A DNA stretch of 19,152 bases from CAYXXZ01 sp964469165 (GCA_964469165.1 CAYXXZ010000059.1:1-19152), one strand, 5' to 3'; shown: positions 6,287-14,490, counted from the stretch's first letter. The notes: generated by a model not told the origin, from the letters alone. Numbers and translations are program-made.

Positions 6287-7261
6287 ATGACCATCAATAC
6301 CCTCTCCCGCATTGATCTCAACTTACTGGTGGCGTTGGAAGTTCTTCTCGAAGAGCGCAACGTCACCAAGTCGGCGGAGCGTCTGTTCATCACGCAACCG
6401 GCGATGAGCAAGACGTTGCAGCGCCTGCGCCTGTTGTTCGACGATGAGCTGTTCATTCGCAGCGGCCGCGAACTGGTGCCTACCACGCGCGCGCTGGAAC
6501 TCAAGGCGCGCCTGCCAATGCTGTTGGCGGACATCGCGGATGTGGTTGCCGGCAAGGTCTTCGACCCGAAGGAAGACACCGGGGTTGCCCACTTTGCAAC
6601 GCCGGAATTCGTTGCCGTACAGCTTGCGCCCATGCTCACCTGGGAACTGGCGGGCGAGGCGCCTCACTTCACGCTCGCGATTTCAAGCAAGCTGGAAAAC
6701 TACCAGCAGCACCTGCGCGACGGCGATCTGGACTTCGTGCTGGCCACCGATGCCAAGCTGCCGGATGAATTTGTGGTGACCCCGGTAGGGGGATTCTCTC
6801 CCGCTGTATGGATGCGCAAGGGACATCCACTGGCCGGAGAGACGCTCACCCTGGAAAAAATGCTGCGCTACCCCTTCGTTCAGTACTACCTGCTGTTCGC
6901 GTCCGAGCGGATCACGCCGGTGTCCGACACCCGTTTCGACAAGACCATCGCCGAGATGGGGCTCAGGCGCACCAAGGTGCTGGTGACCGATCAACTGATG
7001 ACGGCGCTCTATGCCTTGCAGACCAGTGACTGCCTGATGCTCGCCACCGCCGACGACCTCAAGATGGAAGCGAGCTTGTTCGAGATCGTGCGCAAGCCCT
7101 ATCCGGAGGATCTCGCCCACGACGTGTATATTCCCGTGTCGCTGTTCCAGCATCGCCGTACCCTGCAATCGGCCATGCACCGCTGGCTGAAGGAGCGCAT
7201 CATCACGGTGACGGAAAGGGTGCGCCGCATTCAGGATGAGGACAGAGGCGTATTCAACTAG
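6287..7261 (+). CDS. LysR-family transcriptional regulator
   Basis: A 324-residue LysR-type regulator. The N-terminal winged helix-turn-helix (about residues 5-65) shows the family pattern: RIDLNLLVALEVLLEERNVT, then SAERLFITQPAMSKTLQRLR, and DDELFIRSGRELVPT. The rest is a periplasmic-binding-like effector domain. The ATG at 6287 is preferred because LysR proteins start only a few residues before the xxDLNLL motif; an in-frame ATG at 6260 adds nine residues with no homology. The effector and targets are unknown. Upstream, ATTAT and ATAAT form a dyad at 6254-6258 and 6269-6273, a plausible self-binding site. It converges on coq7, 41 bases away. Confidence 0.93.
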   Translation: MTINTLSRIDLNLLVALEVLLEERNVTKSAERLFITQPAMSKTLQRLRLLFDDELFIRSGRELVPTTRALELKARLPMLLADIADVVAGKVFDPKEDTGVAHFATPEFVAVQLAPMLTWELAGEAPHFTLAISSKLENYQQHLRDGDLDFVLATDAKLPDEFVVTPVGGFSPAVWMRKGHPLAGETLTLEKMLRYPFVQYYLLFASERITPVSDTRFDKTIAEMGLRRTKVLVTDQLMTALYALQTSDCLMLATADDLKMEASLFEIVRKPYPEDLAHDVYIPVSLFQHRRTLQSAMHRWLKERIITVTERVRRIQDEDRGVFN

Positions 7262-7302
7262 TTGTTGGTGGGGAGGGGTGAGATGGTACTTCTCCCCGCA
7301 GT

Positions 7303-7950
7303 TCAGATTCGATAGCTGGTCTTGGTCATCGCCTTCGACATCAGGCGCATCAATCCTTTTACGGGCGCGGGAAACGCCATGCCGCCGCTGGCAAGGGCGC
7401 TGGCGGCGTGTTTGGCTTCATCTTCCAGCATCTGCTCGACGATCGCACGGCTCTTGTCGTCCTGGGGTGGCAGGCTTTCCAGGTGATCCGACAGGTGCTG
7501 GCACACCAGTTCTTCGGTGGCGGCGACGAAGCCCAGGCTGAGGCGATCGCTCACCAGTCCGGCGCCAGCGCCGATACCAAAGGACATGGCGTACCACAGG
7601 GGATTCAGAACGCTCGGCTGGCTGTCGAGCTCCTTGAGGCGGGTTTCGCACCAGGCCAGATGGTCCACTTCCTCTTCCGCGGCCTGCTCCATCTCCTCGC
7701 GAACCTGGGGCAGCTTGGCGGTCAGCGCCTGGCCCTGATAAAGCGCCTGGGCGCACACTTCGCCGCTGTGATTCACCCGCATCAGGCCGGCGGCGTGATT
7801 TCGTTCGGGCTCGCTCAGCGCGAAGGCGTTCGCCGTTCCCAGCCCTGGGCTCGGGCGTTGGGCCCGATTGCTGTCGGCGGTCAGGGTGCGCAGGGCGCGG
7901 TCGGCGCTGCTGATCAGGTGGTCGAAAGCGGTGAGGCGGCGTTCGGTCAT
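7303..7950 (-). CDS. coq7: 2-octaprenyl-3-methyl-6-methoxy-1,4-benzoquinol hydroxylase (Coq7 type)
   Basis: A 215-residue di-iron carboxylate enzyme that hydroxylates demethoxyubiquinol late in ubiquinone synthesis. Iron ligands are visible as Glu64 in NHSGEV, Glu94 and His97 in EEEVDHLAW (ExxH), Glu146 in ATEELVCQH, and Glu178 and His181 in LEDEAKH (ExxH). The hydrophobic stretch around 115-135 (LWYAMSFGIGAGAG) is the usual membrane-associating part. The ATG at 7950 follows GGAGTGA and gives the family start MTERRLTAFDHLI; longer frames upstream run into the divergent gene. Pseudomonads likewise carry coq7 a few genes from vfr. Promoter: TTCGCA and TACAAT at 8019-7991. Confidence 0.96.
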   Translation of the reverse strand: MTERRLTAFDHLISSADRALRTLTADSNRAQRPSPGLGTANAFALSEPERNHAAGLMRVNHSGEVCAQALYQGQALTAKLPQVREEMEQAAEEEVDHLAWCETRLKELDSQPSVLNPLWYAMSFGIGAGAGLVSDRLSLGFVAATEELVCQHLSDHLESLPPQDDKSRAIVEQMLEDEAKHAASALASGGMAFPAPVKGLMRLMSKAMTKTSYRI

Positions 7951-7990
7951 GGCGTCACTCCAAGCCTGTTGCGCTATGTGCGGAGCCCGG

Positions 7991-8019
7991 ATTGTAGCTA
8001 AACTTGGCAGCGCTGCGAA
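7991..8019 (-). promoter_or_regulatory. Probable coq7 promoter
   Basis: On the minus strand TTCGCA (8019-8014) and TACAAT (7996-7991) are separated by 17 bases, with four and five of six consensus matches. It would start transcription about 35 bases before the coq7 ATG. Confidence 0.5.
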
Positions 8020-8071
8020 GTGACGTGCTGTCGACGCTTCGCACTCAAACACAACAACGCCCGGAGCCCCC

Positions 8072-9559
8072 ATGCAGGACGCCCACGATCTGGCCGTGAT
8101 CATCGCCGCACACTTGCCCATCATCGCCCTGGAGAGCAACGACGAAAAAAGTGCCCAGGACCTGCTGTTGAGAGTGGCGCGAGAGGCGGACAAAAAACTC
8201 TACCGCTGGAGTCTCACCGATGGCCTGCAAGCCGCCACGTTCGCACTACAGCTTGAACAGGAAAGCCTGTATTGCGATCCGCAGGAAATGCTCACTCATA
8301 TCAAGCACCGCGGCCAGGCGGGAATCTACATGCTCTGTGATCTGCACCCGTGGCTCACCGATCAGCCAAAAGTGGTGCGCCTGCTCAAGGATATCGCCAT
8401 CAGGAACGAAAACGGTGCCATCACGCTGGTGCTGGTCAGTCACGCCATTCGCCTGCCACCGGAGCTCAGCCGTTTCAGCGCTCGCTTTCGGTTGTCGCTG
8501 CCGAATGAGAACGAAGTGCTTGCCCTGGTGAAGGACGAGGCGCGCAAGTGGGCGGCGCGCAACGGCGGGCAGAAAGTGCGCGCCGACAGCAACACCCTGA
8601 TCAGGATGGCGGCGGCGCTCAAGGGTTTGAGCCATGACGAGGTACGGCGCCTGGCGCGCACCGCCATTTACGACGACGGTGCGATCACCGAGCGCGATAT
8701 TCCCAACCTCAATCAAGCCAAGTTCCGCCTCATGGACATGGAAAGCGTGCTGTCCTACAGCTTCGAAAGCGAGGATTTCACCGGCCTCGGTGGCATGGAA
8801 AATCTCAAGGCCTGGCTCGCGCTGCGCCGCAAGGCGTTCGACGAGCCGGTGTCGAACAAGGGCCTGGATGCCCCCAAGGGCCTGTTGTTGCTGGGGGTGC
8901 AAGGCGGCGGCAAGAGCCTGGCCGCCAAAGCCGTGGCGGGTATGTGGAATCTGCCCATGCTGCGTCTGGACATGGGCGCGCTATACAACAAATATCATGG
9001 CGAGACCGAGCGCAATCTCCGCGACGCCCTGCAGCTCGCCGATCAGATGGCGCCGTGCGTGCTCTGGGTGGACGAAATCGAAAAGGGGCTGAGCAGCGGC
9101 GATGGCGACGGCGGGCTGTCGCAGCGGGTATTGGCTTCGCTGCTCACCTGGATGCAGGAGCGCAAGAGTCGGGTCTTCATGGTGGCCACCGCCAACGACA
9201 TCGCGCGGCTGCCGCCGGAACTGCTGCGCAAAGGGCGCTTCGATGAAATATTTTTCGTCGACCTGCCGGATCGGAACACCCGCAAAGCGATCTTTTCCAT
9301 CCACCTGGCACGACGCGAGCTGGATCCCCAGCGCTTCGACCTCGACGAACTGGCGATCGCCAGCGAAGGTTTCAGCGGCGCGGAGATCGAGCAGGTCGTG
9401 GTGTCGGCGCTATACAGCGCCTCGGTGGGCGCGGAGCCGGTGGATGACGAGCGCATCCTCGCCGAGCTGGCAGCGACCGCGCCGCTGTCGGCGGTGATGG
9501 CGGAAAAGCTCGATGCCTTGCGCGCCTGGGCGGCGGAACGCGGTGTGCGCTCCGCCTGA
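8072..9559 (+). CDS. AAA-family ATPase, Ycf46-like
   Basis: A 495-residue protein. The first 230 residues form a divergent domain that resembles the degenerate first ATPase module of Ycf46-type proteins. A complete AAA module follows: Walker A GVQGGGKS (275-282), the substrate-loop-like YNKYHGETERNLRDAL (305-320), Walker B CVLWVDEIEKG (329-339, Asp334-Glu335), sensor 1 in TANDIARL (373-380) and the arginine fingers in RKGRFDEIFF (386-395). These are the signatures of classic AAA unfoldases. In cyanobacteria Ycf46 has been linked to carbon/photosynthesis acclimation; the proteobacterial role is not known to me. The ATG at 8072 follows CCGGAG. It is divergent from coq7 across 121 bases and converges on gdx with a gap of 14 bases. 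Confidence 0.9.
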   Translation: MQDAHDLAVIIAAHLPIIALESNDEKSAQDLLLRVAREADKKLYRWSLTDGLQAATFALQLEQESLYCDPQEMLTHIKHRGQAGIYMLCDLHPWLTDQPKVVRLLKDIAIRNENGAITLVLVSHAIRLPPELSRFSARFRLSLPNENEVLALVKDEARKWAARNGGQKVRADSNTLIRMAAALKGLSHDEVRRLARTAIYDDGAITERDIPNLNQAKFRLMDMESVLSYSFESEDFTGLGGMENLKAWLALRRKAFDEPVSNKGLDAPKGLLLLGVQGGGKSLAAKAVAGMWNLPMLRLDMGALYNKYHGETERNLRDALQLADQMAPCVLWVDEIEKGLSSGDGDGGLSQRVLASLLTWMQERKSRVFMVATANDIARLPPELLRKGRFDEIFFVDLPDRNTRKAIFSIHLARRELDPQRFDLDELAIASEGFSGAEIEQVVVSALYSASVGAEPVDDERILAELAATAPLSAVMAEKLDALRAWAAERGVRSA

Positions 9560-9573
9560 CAGATAGGCCGCGC

Positions 9574-9891
9574 TCAGGGTGCGCTCAGCTTGAGGCCGAT
9601 GATTCCCGCCACCACCAGCAGCAGGCTGACCAGCTTCAGCGGGCTGACCAGTTCCTGAAACAGAATGATGCCGGCAATGGCGGTACCCAGCGCGCCGATG
9701 CCAACCCAGATGGCGTATGCGGTACCCAGGGGCAAGCTGCGCAACGCCAGGCTGAGAAGATAAAAACTGATGCCCATGGCGCTCAGGGTGAAGATGGAAG
9801 GTGCAAGGCGCGTGAAACCTTCGGTGTATTTCAGGCCAACGGCCCACACCACCTCGAAAAGACCCGCGATAACCAGCAAGAACCAGTTCAT
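9574..9891 (-). CDS. gdx: Guanidinium exporter of the SMR family
   Basis: A 105-residue small multidrug resistance type protein with four membrane spans. It follows SugE/Gdx rather than EmrE: MNWFLLVIAGLFEVVWAVGL with the essential Glu13, KYTEGFTRL, LGTAYAIWVGIGALGTAI and GIIGLKLS. Gdx proteins export guanidinium in exchange for protons and work as antiparallel dimers. The identification is strongly reinforced by the guanidine-II riboswitch in its leader (9909-9956), the standard control element for this gene. The ATG at 9891 follows AGGAG. Synonym sugE. It ends 14 bases from the convergent AAA ATPase gene. Confidence 0.96.
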   Translation of the reverse strand: MNWFLLVIAGLFEVVWAVGLKYTEGFTRLAPSIFTLSAMGISFYLLSLALRSLPLGTAYAIWVGIGALGTAIAGIILFQELVSPLKLVSLLLVVAGIIGLKLSAP

Positions 9892-9908
9892 GGAACGACT
9901 CCTCGTGT

Positions 9909-9956
9909 TGCAGGGCCGTCCCCGCCAATGGGAAAAAACACCGGGGTCGTCCCCGC
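9909..9956 (-). promoter_or_regulatory. Guanidine-II (mini-ykkC) riboswitch
   Basis: Read on the minus strand, two short hairpins with ACGR tetraloops lie in tandem: CGGGG-ACGA-CCCCG (9955-9942) and GCGGGG-ACGG-CCCTGC (9925-9910, one G-U pair), joined by a 16-base T-rich linker. This is exactly the guanidine-II aptamer. The Shine-Dalgarno of gdx (AGGAG) follows 8 bases after the second hairpin. In the known mechanism, guanidine stabilises loop-loop contact of the hairpins and frees the ribosome binding site, turning translation on. Confidence 0.93.
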
Positions 9957-10002
9957 TGCTGGCAATGTGCCGTCTGACTGCCATGCGCCGCATGGTGAGC
10001 GG

Positions 10003-10008
10003 ATTATA
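10003..10008 (-). promoter_or_regulatory. -10 box of the gdx promoter
   Basis: TATAAT on the minus strand, about 50 bases before the riboswitch; the -35 region is not a good match. Transcription would begin near 9997, leaving a leader of about 105 nt. Confidence 0.45.
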
Positions 10009-10060
10009 GCAACACAGCACCGTTCATGGCCGCCGGGTAGCAGTTGGCCTATAGGCGATA

Positions 10061-11359
10061 TCAGTGCGTGGCTGTCCGCTCAACCCGAATGCCGCCGATG
10101 TAAACATCCTCGATGGCGCGCAGATTGCGAACGTCCTCCAGAGGATTCTTGCTCAACACCAGGAAGTCGGCCGCCTTGCCGGGCGCGAGAGTGCCCACCT
10201 TGCCATCCAGGCTCATGCAGGCAGCGGCGTTGCGGGTGGCGGAAACGAGCACTTCCAGCGGTGTCATACCAGCCTCCTGCATCATTTCCATTTCCAGGTG
10301 CTCGAAATACCCCTGAAACCGCGCGGGCGGACCGCTGTCGGTGCCCATGGCGATGCGCACTCCGCCGTTGTGCAACGCCATCATGTTGGCCTTGGCCAGC
10401 GGCAGCGCCTGGCGGTAAAAGTCGGCCTCGCGACCGGTGTAACCCTGCTGCACCTCTGGCTGTTGCAGCTCTTCCAGCACGGCTGTATCGGCGGTTTCGA
10501 GAAAGAACGGGTCGTCGAAGAAATCTGGCCGTTGCGCGTAAACGAATACGGATATCTCGCGGGTCAGGGTGGGGGTGATGCAAATGCCCTCGCTGCGCAT
10601 CAGGTCGATCATTTCCTGGCTGACGGGCTTGTCGCGCACGCTGTGGGCCACCAGATCGGCGCCGCTTTTCAGAAGATCGAGGGTGTCGTCCAGCGCCACG
10701 ATATGCACGGCCGCCGGCACGCCGCCGTCGTGGGCGGCATCGATGACGGCGCGGTAAACCTCGGGGCGCATCTTCTCGCCGCGACCGAGATAGTCGTTGA
10801 CGCGAATCTTGATCCAGTCGGGGTTCGCGGCCAGATGCTGCGCGACGCTTTCACGCGCCGCCGCGGGGCTGTCGGCATCGATGACCGGGCCGCTCATCCA
10901 CAGGCGCGCCTGGCCATCGGCGGCGGGCTGTTGCTCGTTCCTCACCGCGAAAGCCTGCTGCGGCTCGTCGCCCAGGCTGACCACGGTAGTGATGCCGTAA
11001 TGGGCGTAAAGCCGCAACTGGTCTTCGACGTTCTCTGCCGAATGCGCGGCAGGCCCGGTTGCCAGGCCGCGCGCAACCCCCACATGGCCGTGGGCATTGA
11101 TCAGGCCAGGCACCACGTAACGGCCGCCGAGATCCTGGGTGCGTGCGCCCTCGGGGATATCAAGCTCCGACATGGCAACGACCTTGGCGACCACGCCGTC
11201 GCGCACCACAAGCGCGGTATTTTCCAGCAAGCGGTCGTGTTCACCGCTCCACACAGAGGCGTTGACATAGACGGCCACATCTTCCTGATATTCAGCCTGG
11301 GCCGTTGCGAAGGTGAGGGAAAGCGCGGTAGCCGCAATCCAGCGGGTGATGGGTTTCAT
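10061..11359 (-). CDS. Secreted metal-dependent amidohydrolase
   Basis: A 432-residue protein of the amidohydrolase superfamily. A Sec signal peptide (MKPITRWIAATALSLTFATAQA, cleaved near residue 22 after AQA) points to the periplasm. Metal ligands of the TIM barrel are visible: His90 and His92 in NAHGHVG, a candidate carboxylated Lys184 in WIKIRVNDY, His219 in AVHIVALDD, His239 in VAHSV and Asp341 in GTDSGPP. The C-terminal GTLAPGKAADFLVLSKNPLEDVRNL closes the small beta domain, as in imidazolonepropionase/dipeptidase-like members. The substrate is unknown. The ATG at 11359 is chosen for the signal peptide and the nearby GAGAAG; an upstream start at 11437 would bury the signal. Confidence 0.88.
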   Translation of the reverse strand: MKPITRWIAATALSLTFATAQAEYQEDVAVYVNASVWSGEHDRLLENTALVVRDGVVAKVVAMSELDIPEGARTQDLGGRYVVPGLINAHGHVGVARGLATGPAAHSAENVEDQLRLYAHYGITTVVSLGDEPQQAFAVRNEQQPAADGQARLWMSGPVIDADSPAAARESVAQHLAANPDWIKIRVNDYLGRGEKMRPEVYRAVIDAAHDGGVPAAVHIVALDDTLDLLKSGADLVAHSVRDKPVSQEMIDLMRSEGICITPTLTREISVFVYAQRPDFFDDPFFLETADTAVLEELQQPEVQQGYTGREADFYRQALPLAKANMMALHNGGVRIAMGTDSGPPARFQGYFEHLEMEMMQEAGMTPLEVLVSATRNAAACMSLDGKVGTLAPGKAADFLVLSKNPLEDVRNLRAIEDVYIGGIRVERTATH

Positions 11360-11498
11360 GGACTTCTCGTTGTTGTGATCTTGTCCATCAAGAGCGTAAA
11401 CGCAAAAGGGCAGTTGCGCCACTTTTGCCGAGCCCATGTTGCCGAGTCCAGATATTCCCGTTGCGAAAGCTTATAGGGCGACGCTCGCCGCCAACATA

Positions 11499-12764
11499 TC
11501 AGCCCTTGCCGCGACCGAAAACCCGCAGATCATCCTCCAGCATCTGGGGACGGCACGCCCGCCACGCGCCCAGCGCCATCAGCACCACGCACACTGAGAG
11601 GAAAGCAAAGGGCAGCCCCCAGCCGTGGCTGACCTCGTGCAGCACACCAAACAACAGGGGGCCGGCGCAGCTCAGGGTGTAGCCCAGCCCCTGCATGAAA
11701 CCCGACAGGGCAGAAGAGCCATCAGCGGTGCGGGTGCGCAGATTGATCAATGTCAGCGACAGCGGAAAGGTCGTGGCTCCCAACCCGACGAGCCCCACCC
11801 ACAGCAGGGGCGCCGCCATGGGCGCCAACAGCAAGCCCGGAAATGCCACGGCATAGGCCAGCACGCAGCAAGCCACCAGCGGGAAGGGGTTGCGCATGCG
11901 CACCGCGGCCACTGGCATGACCAATGCGCCGAGCAGGCCGGGCGCCGCGAACAGCGCCACCATGGCGCCACCGAATGCGGGGCTTGCGCCCGCTTCCACC
12001 ATCAGGGCGGGCAGCCAGGTGAACATGGCGTAGGTGATCAGCGACGTCATGCCGAACATGAAGGTCATGCTCCACGCCAGTGGCGAGCGCCAGGTCAGCA
12101 AGTGCTTCCTGGGTTCGACCAGCTCCGGCGCTTCATCGCCGGGCCGCACCGCCTGGTCGTGCACCATCGCTAGCACCGAATCGCGGCGCCGCTCCTGCAC
12201 CAACACCCCAACCCAGGTCAGCGCCGCCGCAACCGCCAACAGCGACCACGAACCCAGCGCCACCTGCCAGCCTGCGGCCTGTGCCATGGGCACGGCCACC
12301 AGCGCCGGCAACACGGTGCCGATCTGCAGAATGGTGATGTAACCGACGCTGACGAGACCGATGCGCAGCGGAAAATAGCGCTTTACCAGCGGCGGCAGAA
12401 CCACATTGCCAATTCCCATACCGGCCAGCGCCACGGCGGAGGAGATCAGCAGATGTGCGGTGCTGCCGGCGAAGGCGCGCGCCAGAAGACCGGCTGCGGC
12501 CAACACCATCGACAGCAGTGCGGTATTTTCCAGCCCGATGCGGTGGGCGATGAAGGGGGTGACCACACCGAACAATGCGAACGCGGCAGTGGGCACCATG
12601 CCGAAGACGCCAGTAATGGTCGGCCCGAAGCCGAAGGTGGCGCCAAGGGCGTCGAGCAATGGGGTCAGCGAGGTGACGGCCGTGCGCAGGTTGAATGCAG
12701 ACAACAGGATGCCCGCCAGAACCAGAACACGCCCGGCCCAGGGAGAAGAGTAGGGGGGATTCAT
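11499..12764 (-). CDS. MFS transporter, CynX/NimT type
   Basis: A 421-residue inner-membrane protein with about twelve hydrophobic spans separated by a charged central loop (QERRRDSVLAMVHDQAVRPGDEAPELVEPRK, split by me only in description, about residues 210-245). The start (GILLSAFNLRTAVTSLTPLLDAL) and the segment GMGIGNVVLPPLVKRYFP are characteristic of the CynX/NimT (YycB) branch of the major facilitator superfamily, which contains cyanate- and 2-nitroimidazole-linked transporters; the actual substrate cannot be deduced. The ATG at 12764 has no strong Shine-Dalgarno. It lies 139 bases upstream of the amidohydrolase gene on the same strand. Confidence 0.9.
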   Translation of the reverse strand: MNPPYSSPWAGRVLVLAGILLSAFNLRTAVTSLTPLLDALGATFGFGPTITGVFGMVPTAAFALFGVVTPFIAHRIGLENTALLSMVLAAAGLLARAFAGSTAHLLISSAVALAGMGIGNVVLPPLVKRYFPLRIGLVSVGYITILQIGTVLPALVAVPMAQAAGWQVALGSWSLLAVAAALTWVGVLVQERRRDSVLAMVHDQAVRPGDEAPELVEPRKHLLTWRSPLAWSMTFMFGMTSLITYAMFTWLPALMVEAGASPAFGGAMVALFAAPGLLGALVMPVAAVRMRNPFPLVACCVLAYAVAFPGLLLAPMAAPLLWVGLVGLGATTFPLSLTLINLRTRTADGSSALSGFMQGLGYTLSCAGPLLFGVLHEVSHGWGLPFAFLSVCVVLMALGAWRACRPQMLEDDLRVFGRGKG

Positions 12765-12824
12765 GGCCGCTATTATCGGCGATTCAGGGAAAGAAAGAAT
12801 AGAGGCCGAGCGCGAATCCGAGGC

Positions 12825-13253
12825 TCAATAGCGCTCCCAGGGCTCGATGTCACCAGGGCAGGGGCGAAAGATGGGGTGTGTTTCCGGCGCGCTCACCGCC
12901 AACCATTCCTGATGCAACGTCGGGTTGCGAGCCTGCAGTTTTGCCATCAGATGCTGCCACTCATAGGCCATCTGGCCGCAGGTGACGCTGAGGCTCACCG
13001 TCTTGCGCCAGGGTTTGATCTTGCTTCTATCAAAGGTGTAACCACGAACCGTTGCCTCGTCGTGAACAGCCTTCAGGTATAGCGAGATGGCGGAAAGGGT
13101 AGCGGGGTGACCCTTGAAGCGCTCCAGTTGCGGATGGTTGCGGTAGCCACGGGTTTCGCCGCGCAGTACCGCCTGGGCAAGCAGCGCCTCCCGCCAAAGC
13201 GCCACCAAACCCTGAGGGTCGAGATATTGCGGATGTAACGACCAAAGACGCAT
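12825..13253 (-). CDS. Pyrimidine dimer DNA glycosylase-like (Pyr_excise family) protein
   Basis: A 142-residue protein starting MRLWSLHPQYLDPQGLVALWREALLAQ, then GETRGYRNHPQLERF and a C-terminal LSVTCGQMAYEWQHLMAKL. The pattern RLWsLHpkYLD-xGLvalWREaLLAq and GYxxHPQLxRF is what I know from bacterial proteins placed with T4 endonuclease V-like pyrimidine dimer DNA glycosylases. Activity has rarely been tested for these short chromosomal versions, so the repair role is inferred from the family. It lies 68 bases downstream of the SAM methyltransferase gene and 60 bases upstream of the MFS gene, all on the minus strand. Confidence 0.75.
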   Translation of the reverse strand: MRLWSLHPQYLDPQGLVALWREALLAQAVLRGETRGYRNHPQLERFKGHPATLSAISLYLKAVHDEATVRGYTFDRSKIKPWRKTVSLSVTCGQMAYEWQHLMAKLQARNPTLHQEWLAVSAPETHPIFRPCPGDIEPWERY

Positions 13254-13321
13254 TGCTTATGGGTCTCAACGCTGGATGGATGGGGGATTGATTGCACCGC
13301 CTTTTTAAGTACGGCCACCGA

Positions 13322-13924
13322 CTACGCGTTATTTCTGGCAATGAACTGAACCACGGATGCCATGCCGGTATGGCCGTCGCCCTCGATAACCTCACGATCG
13401 ATCTCCCTGATCACAAGGGGCTCGAGGTTGGGAAACTCCCGCTGAAGCTTCTCGACACTCATGAGCATGTCGATATCCTTGGGGCCGCCGGTGCCCTTAG
13501 GCAACTGGTTCTCGGAATACGCCTCCAGAATGACGACGCCATTCGGCTTGAGAGACCTCTCGATAAGCGGATACAACCTTTTTCGAATCGAACTCGGCAA
13601 GTGCGCAAAAATGGAAACGACACAACCAAAATGGCGCTCCGGAGGCTGATAAAGTGCAAGATCCGCCACCTCGATCTCGATCGTCACACCGCGAGACTCG
13701 GCCAGCGCCCTGGCTTTTGCCAGGCCAGCCTCGGAATAGTCCACGCCCAGCACCTGAAAACCCAGCGAAGCCATGAAAACCGCATTGCGGCCCTCGCCCT
13801 CGGAAAGAGAAAGCACTGGCCCTTGCAGAAGATGTGCATTCTCGGCGAGAAAGGTGTTGGCCTCGGTACCATAAAAATAGCCACCGGCGGCATAGCGTTC
13901 ATTCCAGGAGTTCTGATCGTTCAT
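13322..13924 (-). CDS. Class I SAM-dependent methyltransferase
   Basis: A 200-residue Rossmann-fold methyltransferase. The start WNERYAAGGYFYGTEANTFL is shared with TehB/thiopurine-methyltransferase-like enzymes. The SAM-binding motif I is VLSLSEGEGRNAVFMAS (37-53), followed by VLGVDYSEAGLAKAR (motif II region, Asp62) and a VVILEAYSENQ strand. The small-molecule substrate is unknown; relatives detoxify tellurite or thiols. GAGGA precedes the ATG at 13924. It heads a leftward run with the Pyr_excise-like gene. Confidence 0.85.
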   Translation of the reverse strand: MNDQNSWNERYAAGGYFYGTEANTFLAENAHLLQGPVLSLSEGEGRNAVFMASLGFQVLGVDYSEAGLAKARALAESRGVTIEIEVADLALYQPPERHFGCVVSIFAHLPSSIRKRLYPLIERSLKPNGVVILEAYSENQLPKGTGGPKDIDMLMSVEKLQREFPNLEPLVIREIDREVIEGDGHTGMASVVQFIARNNA

Positions 13925-14024
13925 CGAGCTGTCCTCGCGGCCGGGCTATCCATTGTGCACTGGTCGGCAGTATAGTGGAGATCGTCATCCCGGCGTCTCC
14001 GTATCAGGGCTTGGGCACGCGCCA

Positions 14025-14277
14025 TTAACCCAGAATCTGTGGATTGAGCTGCCATATCGAGTAGTTGAGCACAGAAGCAAAGCTGACCCACAGCAGGTAG
14101 GGCAAAAGCAACACCGCGGCCAGACGCTTGGCGCGCCAGAATGCAACAAGTGTTGCCGCGACAAACACCCAAAGCAAAACGATATCGACAAAAGACGCCG
14201 CTCCCACTCGTGGCAACAAGAAAGCTGACCGCGAGCCAGAAAGCAACACCTAGATCTAGCCTCTTCATTCTCTTCAT
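14025..14277 (-). pseudogene. tspO remnant with internal deletion
   Basis: The C-terminal part is unmistakable TspO/MBR: from about 14195 it reads SFVDIVLLWVFVAATLVAFW, RAKRLAAVLLLPYLLWVSFA and SVLNYSIWQLNPQILG, stop at 14025. This corresponds to the last two of five membrane spans. Upstream, in a different frame, an ATG at 14277 begins MKRMKRLDLGVAFWLAVSFL and VATSGSG, which resembles the first TspO span. Joining the two implies loss of roughly 80 central residues plus a frameshift, so the gene is dead. The C-terminal assignment is firm; the N-terminal one is tentative. The remnant abuts the distal end of the cassette array. Confidence 0.65.
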
Positions 14278-14286
14278 TCTGTGTTT

Positions 14287-14490
14287 TTACTCTGACCCCA
14301 AACTCTTTGGGGTATTGGCGAGACTGTTGACGTACACCTCCACCTCTGGGATTAGCCCCAAGCTTGTAGACTGCCTCAGCTTGAAAAGCTCCTCTGCTTT
14401 GACTTGCGCTCGTTCGCACAGAACAGCGTAATCAGCTTGCACTTTTTCAAGCGCCTTCAATGCCTCTTTCTTCACACCAGTCTTAAACAT
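14287..14490 (-). CDS. Hypothetical protein of distal, attC-less cassette (probably truncated)
   Basis: A 67-residue protein, MFKTGVKKEALKALEKVQAD onward, strongly helical with heptad-like spacing over residues 5-40, then GLIPEVEVYVNSLANTPKS. No domain is recognised. It starts 54 bases after the junction core of attC-1 (GTTATCT on the minus strand), the normal position for a first gene in a cassette. No attC follows the stop; instead a palindrome and the tspO remnant do. The last residues (LGSE) come from that palindromic motif, so the original protein was probably longer. Most likely the distal end of the array has been eroded. Confidence 0.5.
   Translation of the reverse strand: MFKTGVKKEALKALEKVQADYAVLCERAQVKAEELFKLRQSTSLGLIPEVEVYVNSLANTPKSLGSE
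14295..14313. repeat. Short palindrome at array/chromosome boundary
   Basis: ACCCCAAA and TTTGGGGT form a perfect 8-bp inverted repeat with a 3-base loop. The adjoining sequence on the minus strand, TTTGGGGTCAGAGTAAAAA, resembles a motif I recall being scattered in many proteobacterial genomes. It encodes the last residues and the stop of the 67-residue ORF, hinting that this ORF has been cut by it. Confidence 0.5.

Noticed and set aside
7270..7297. GGGGAG/CTCCCC inverted repeat between the LysR gene and coq7 as a shared terminator.
   Set aside because: Six pairs with a 16-base loop and no T tract; weak.
10047..10056. Palindrome GCCTATAGGC just after the amidohydrolase stop codon as a terminator.
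   Set aside because: Only five pairs with no loop and no T tract; too little to call.
10064..11476. A 470-codon open frame on the plus strand opposite the amidohydrolase gene.
   Set aside because: It mirrors a real gene with signal peptide and metal ligands; its His/Gly/Ala-rich translation shows no domain and is an effect of GC-rich codon use.
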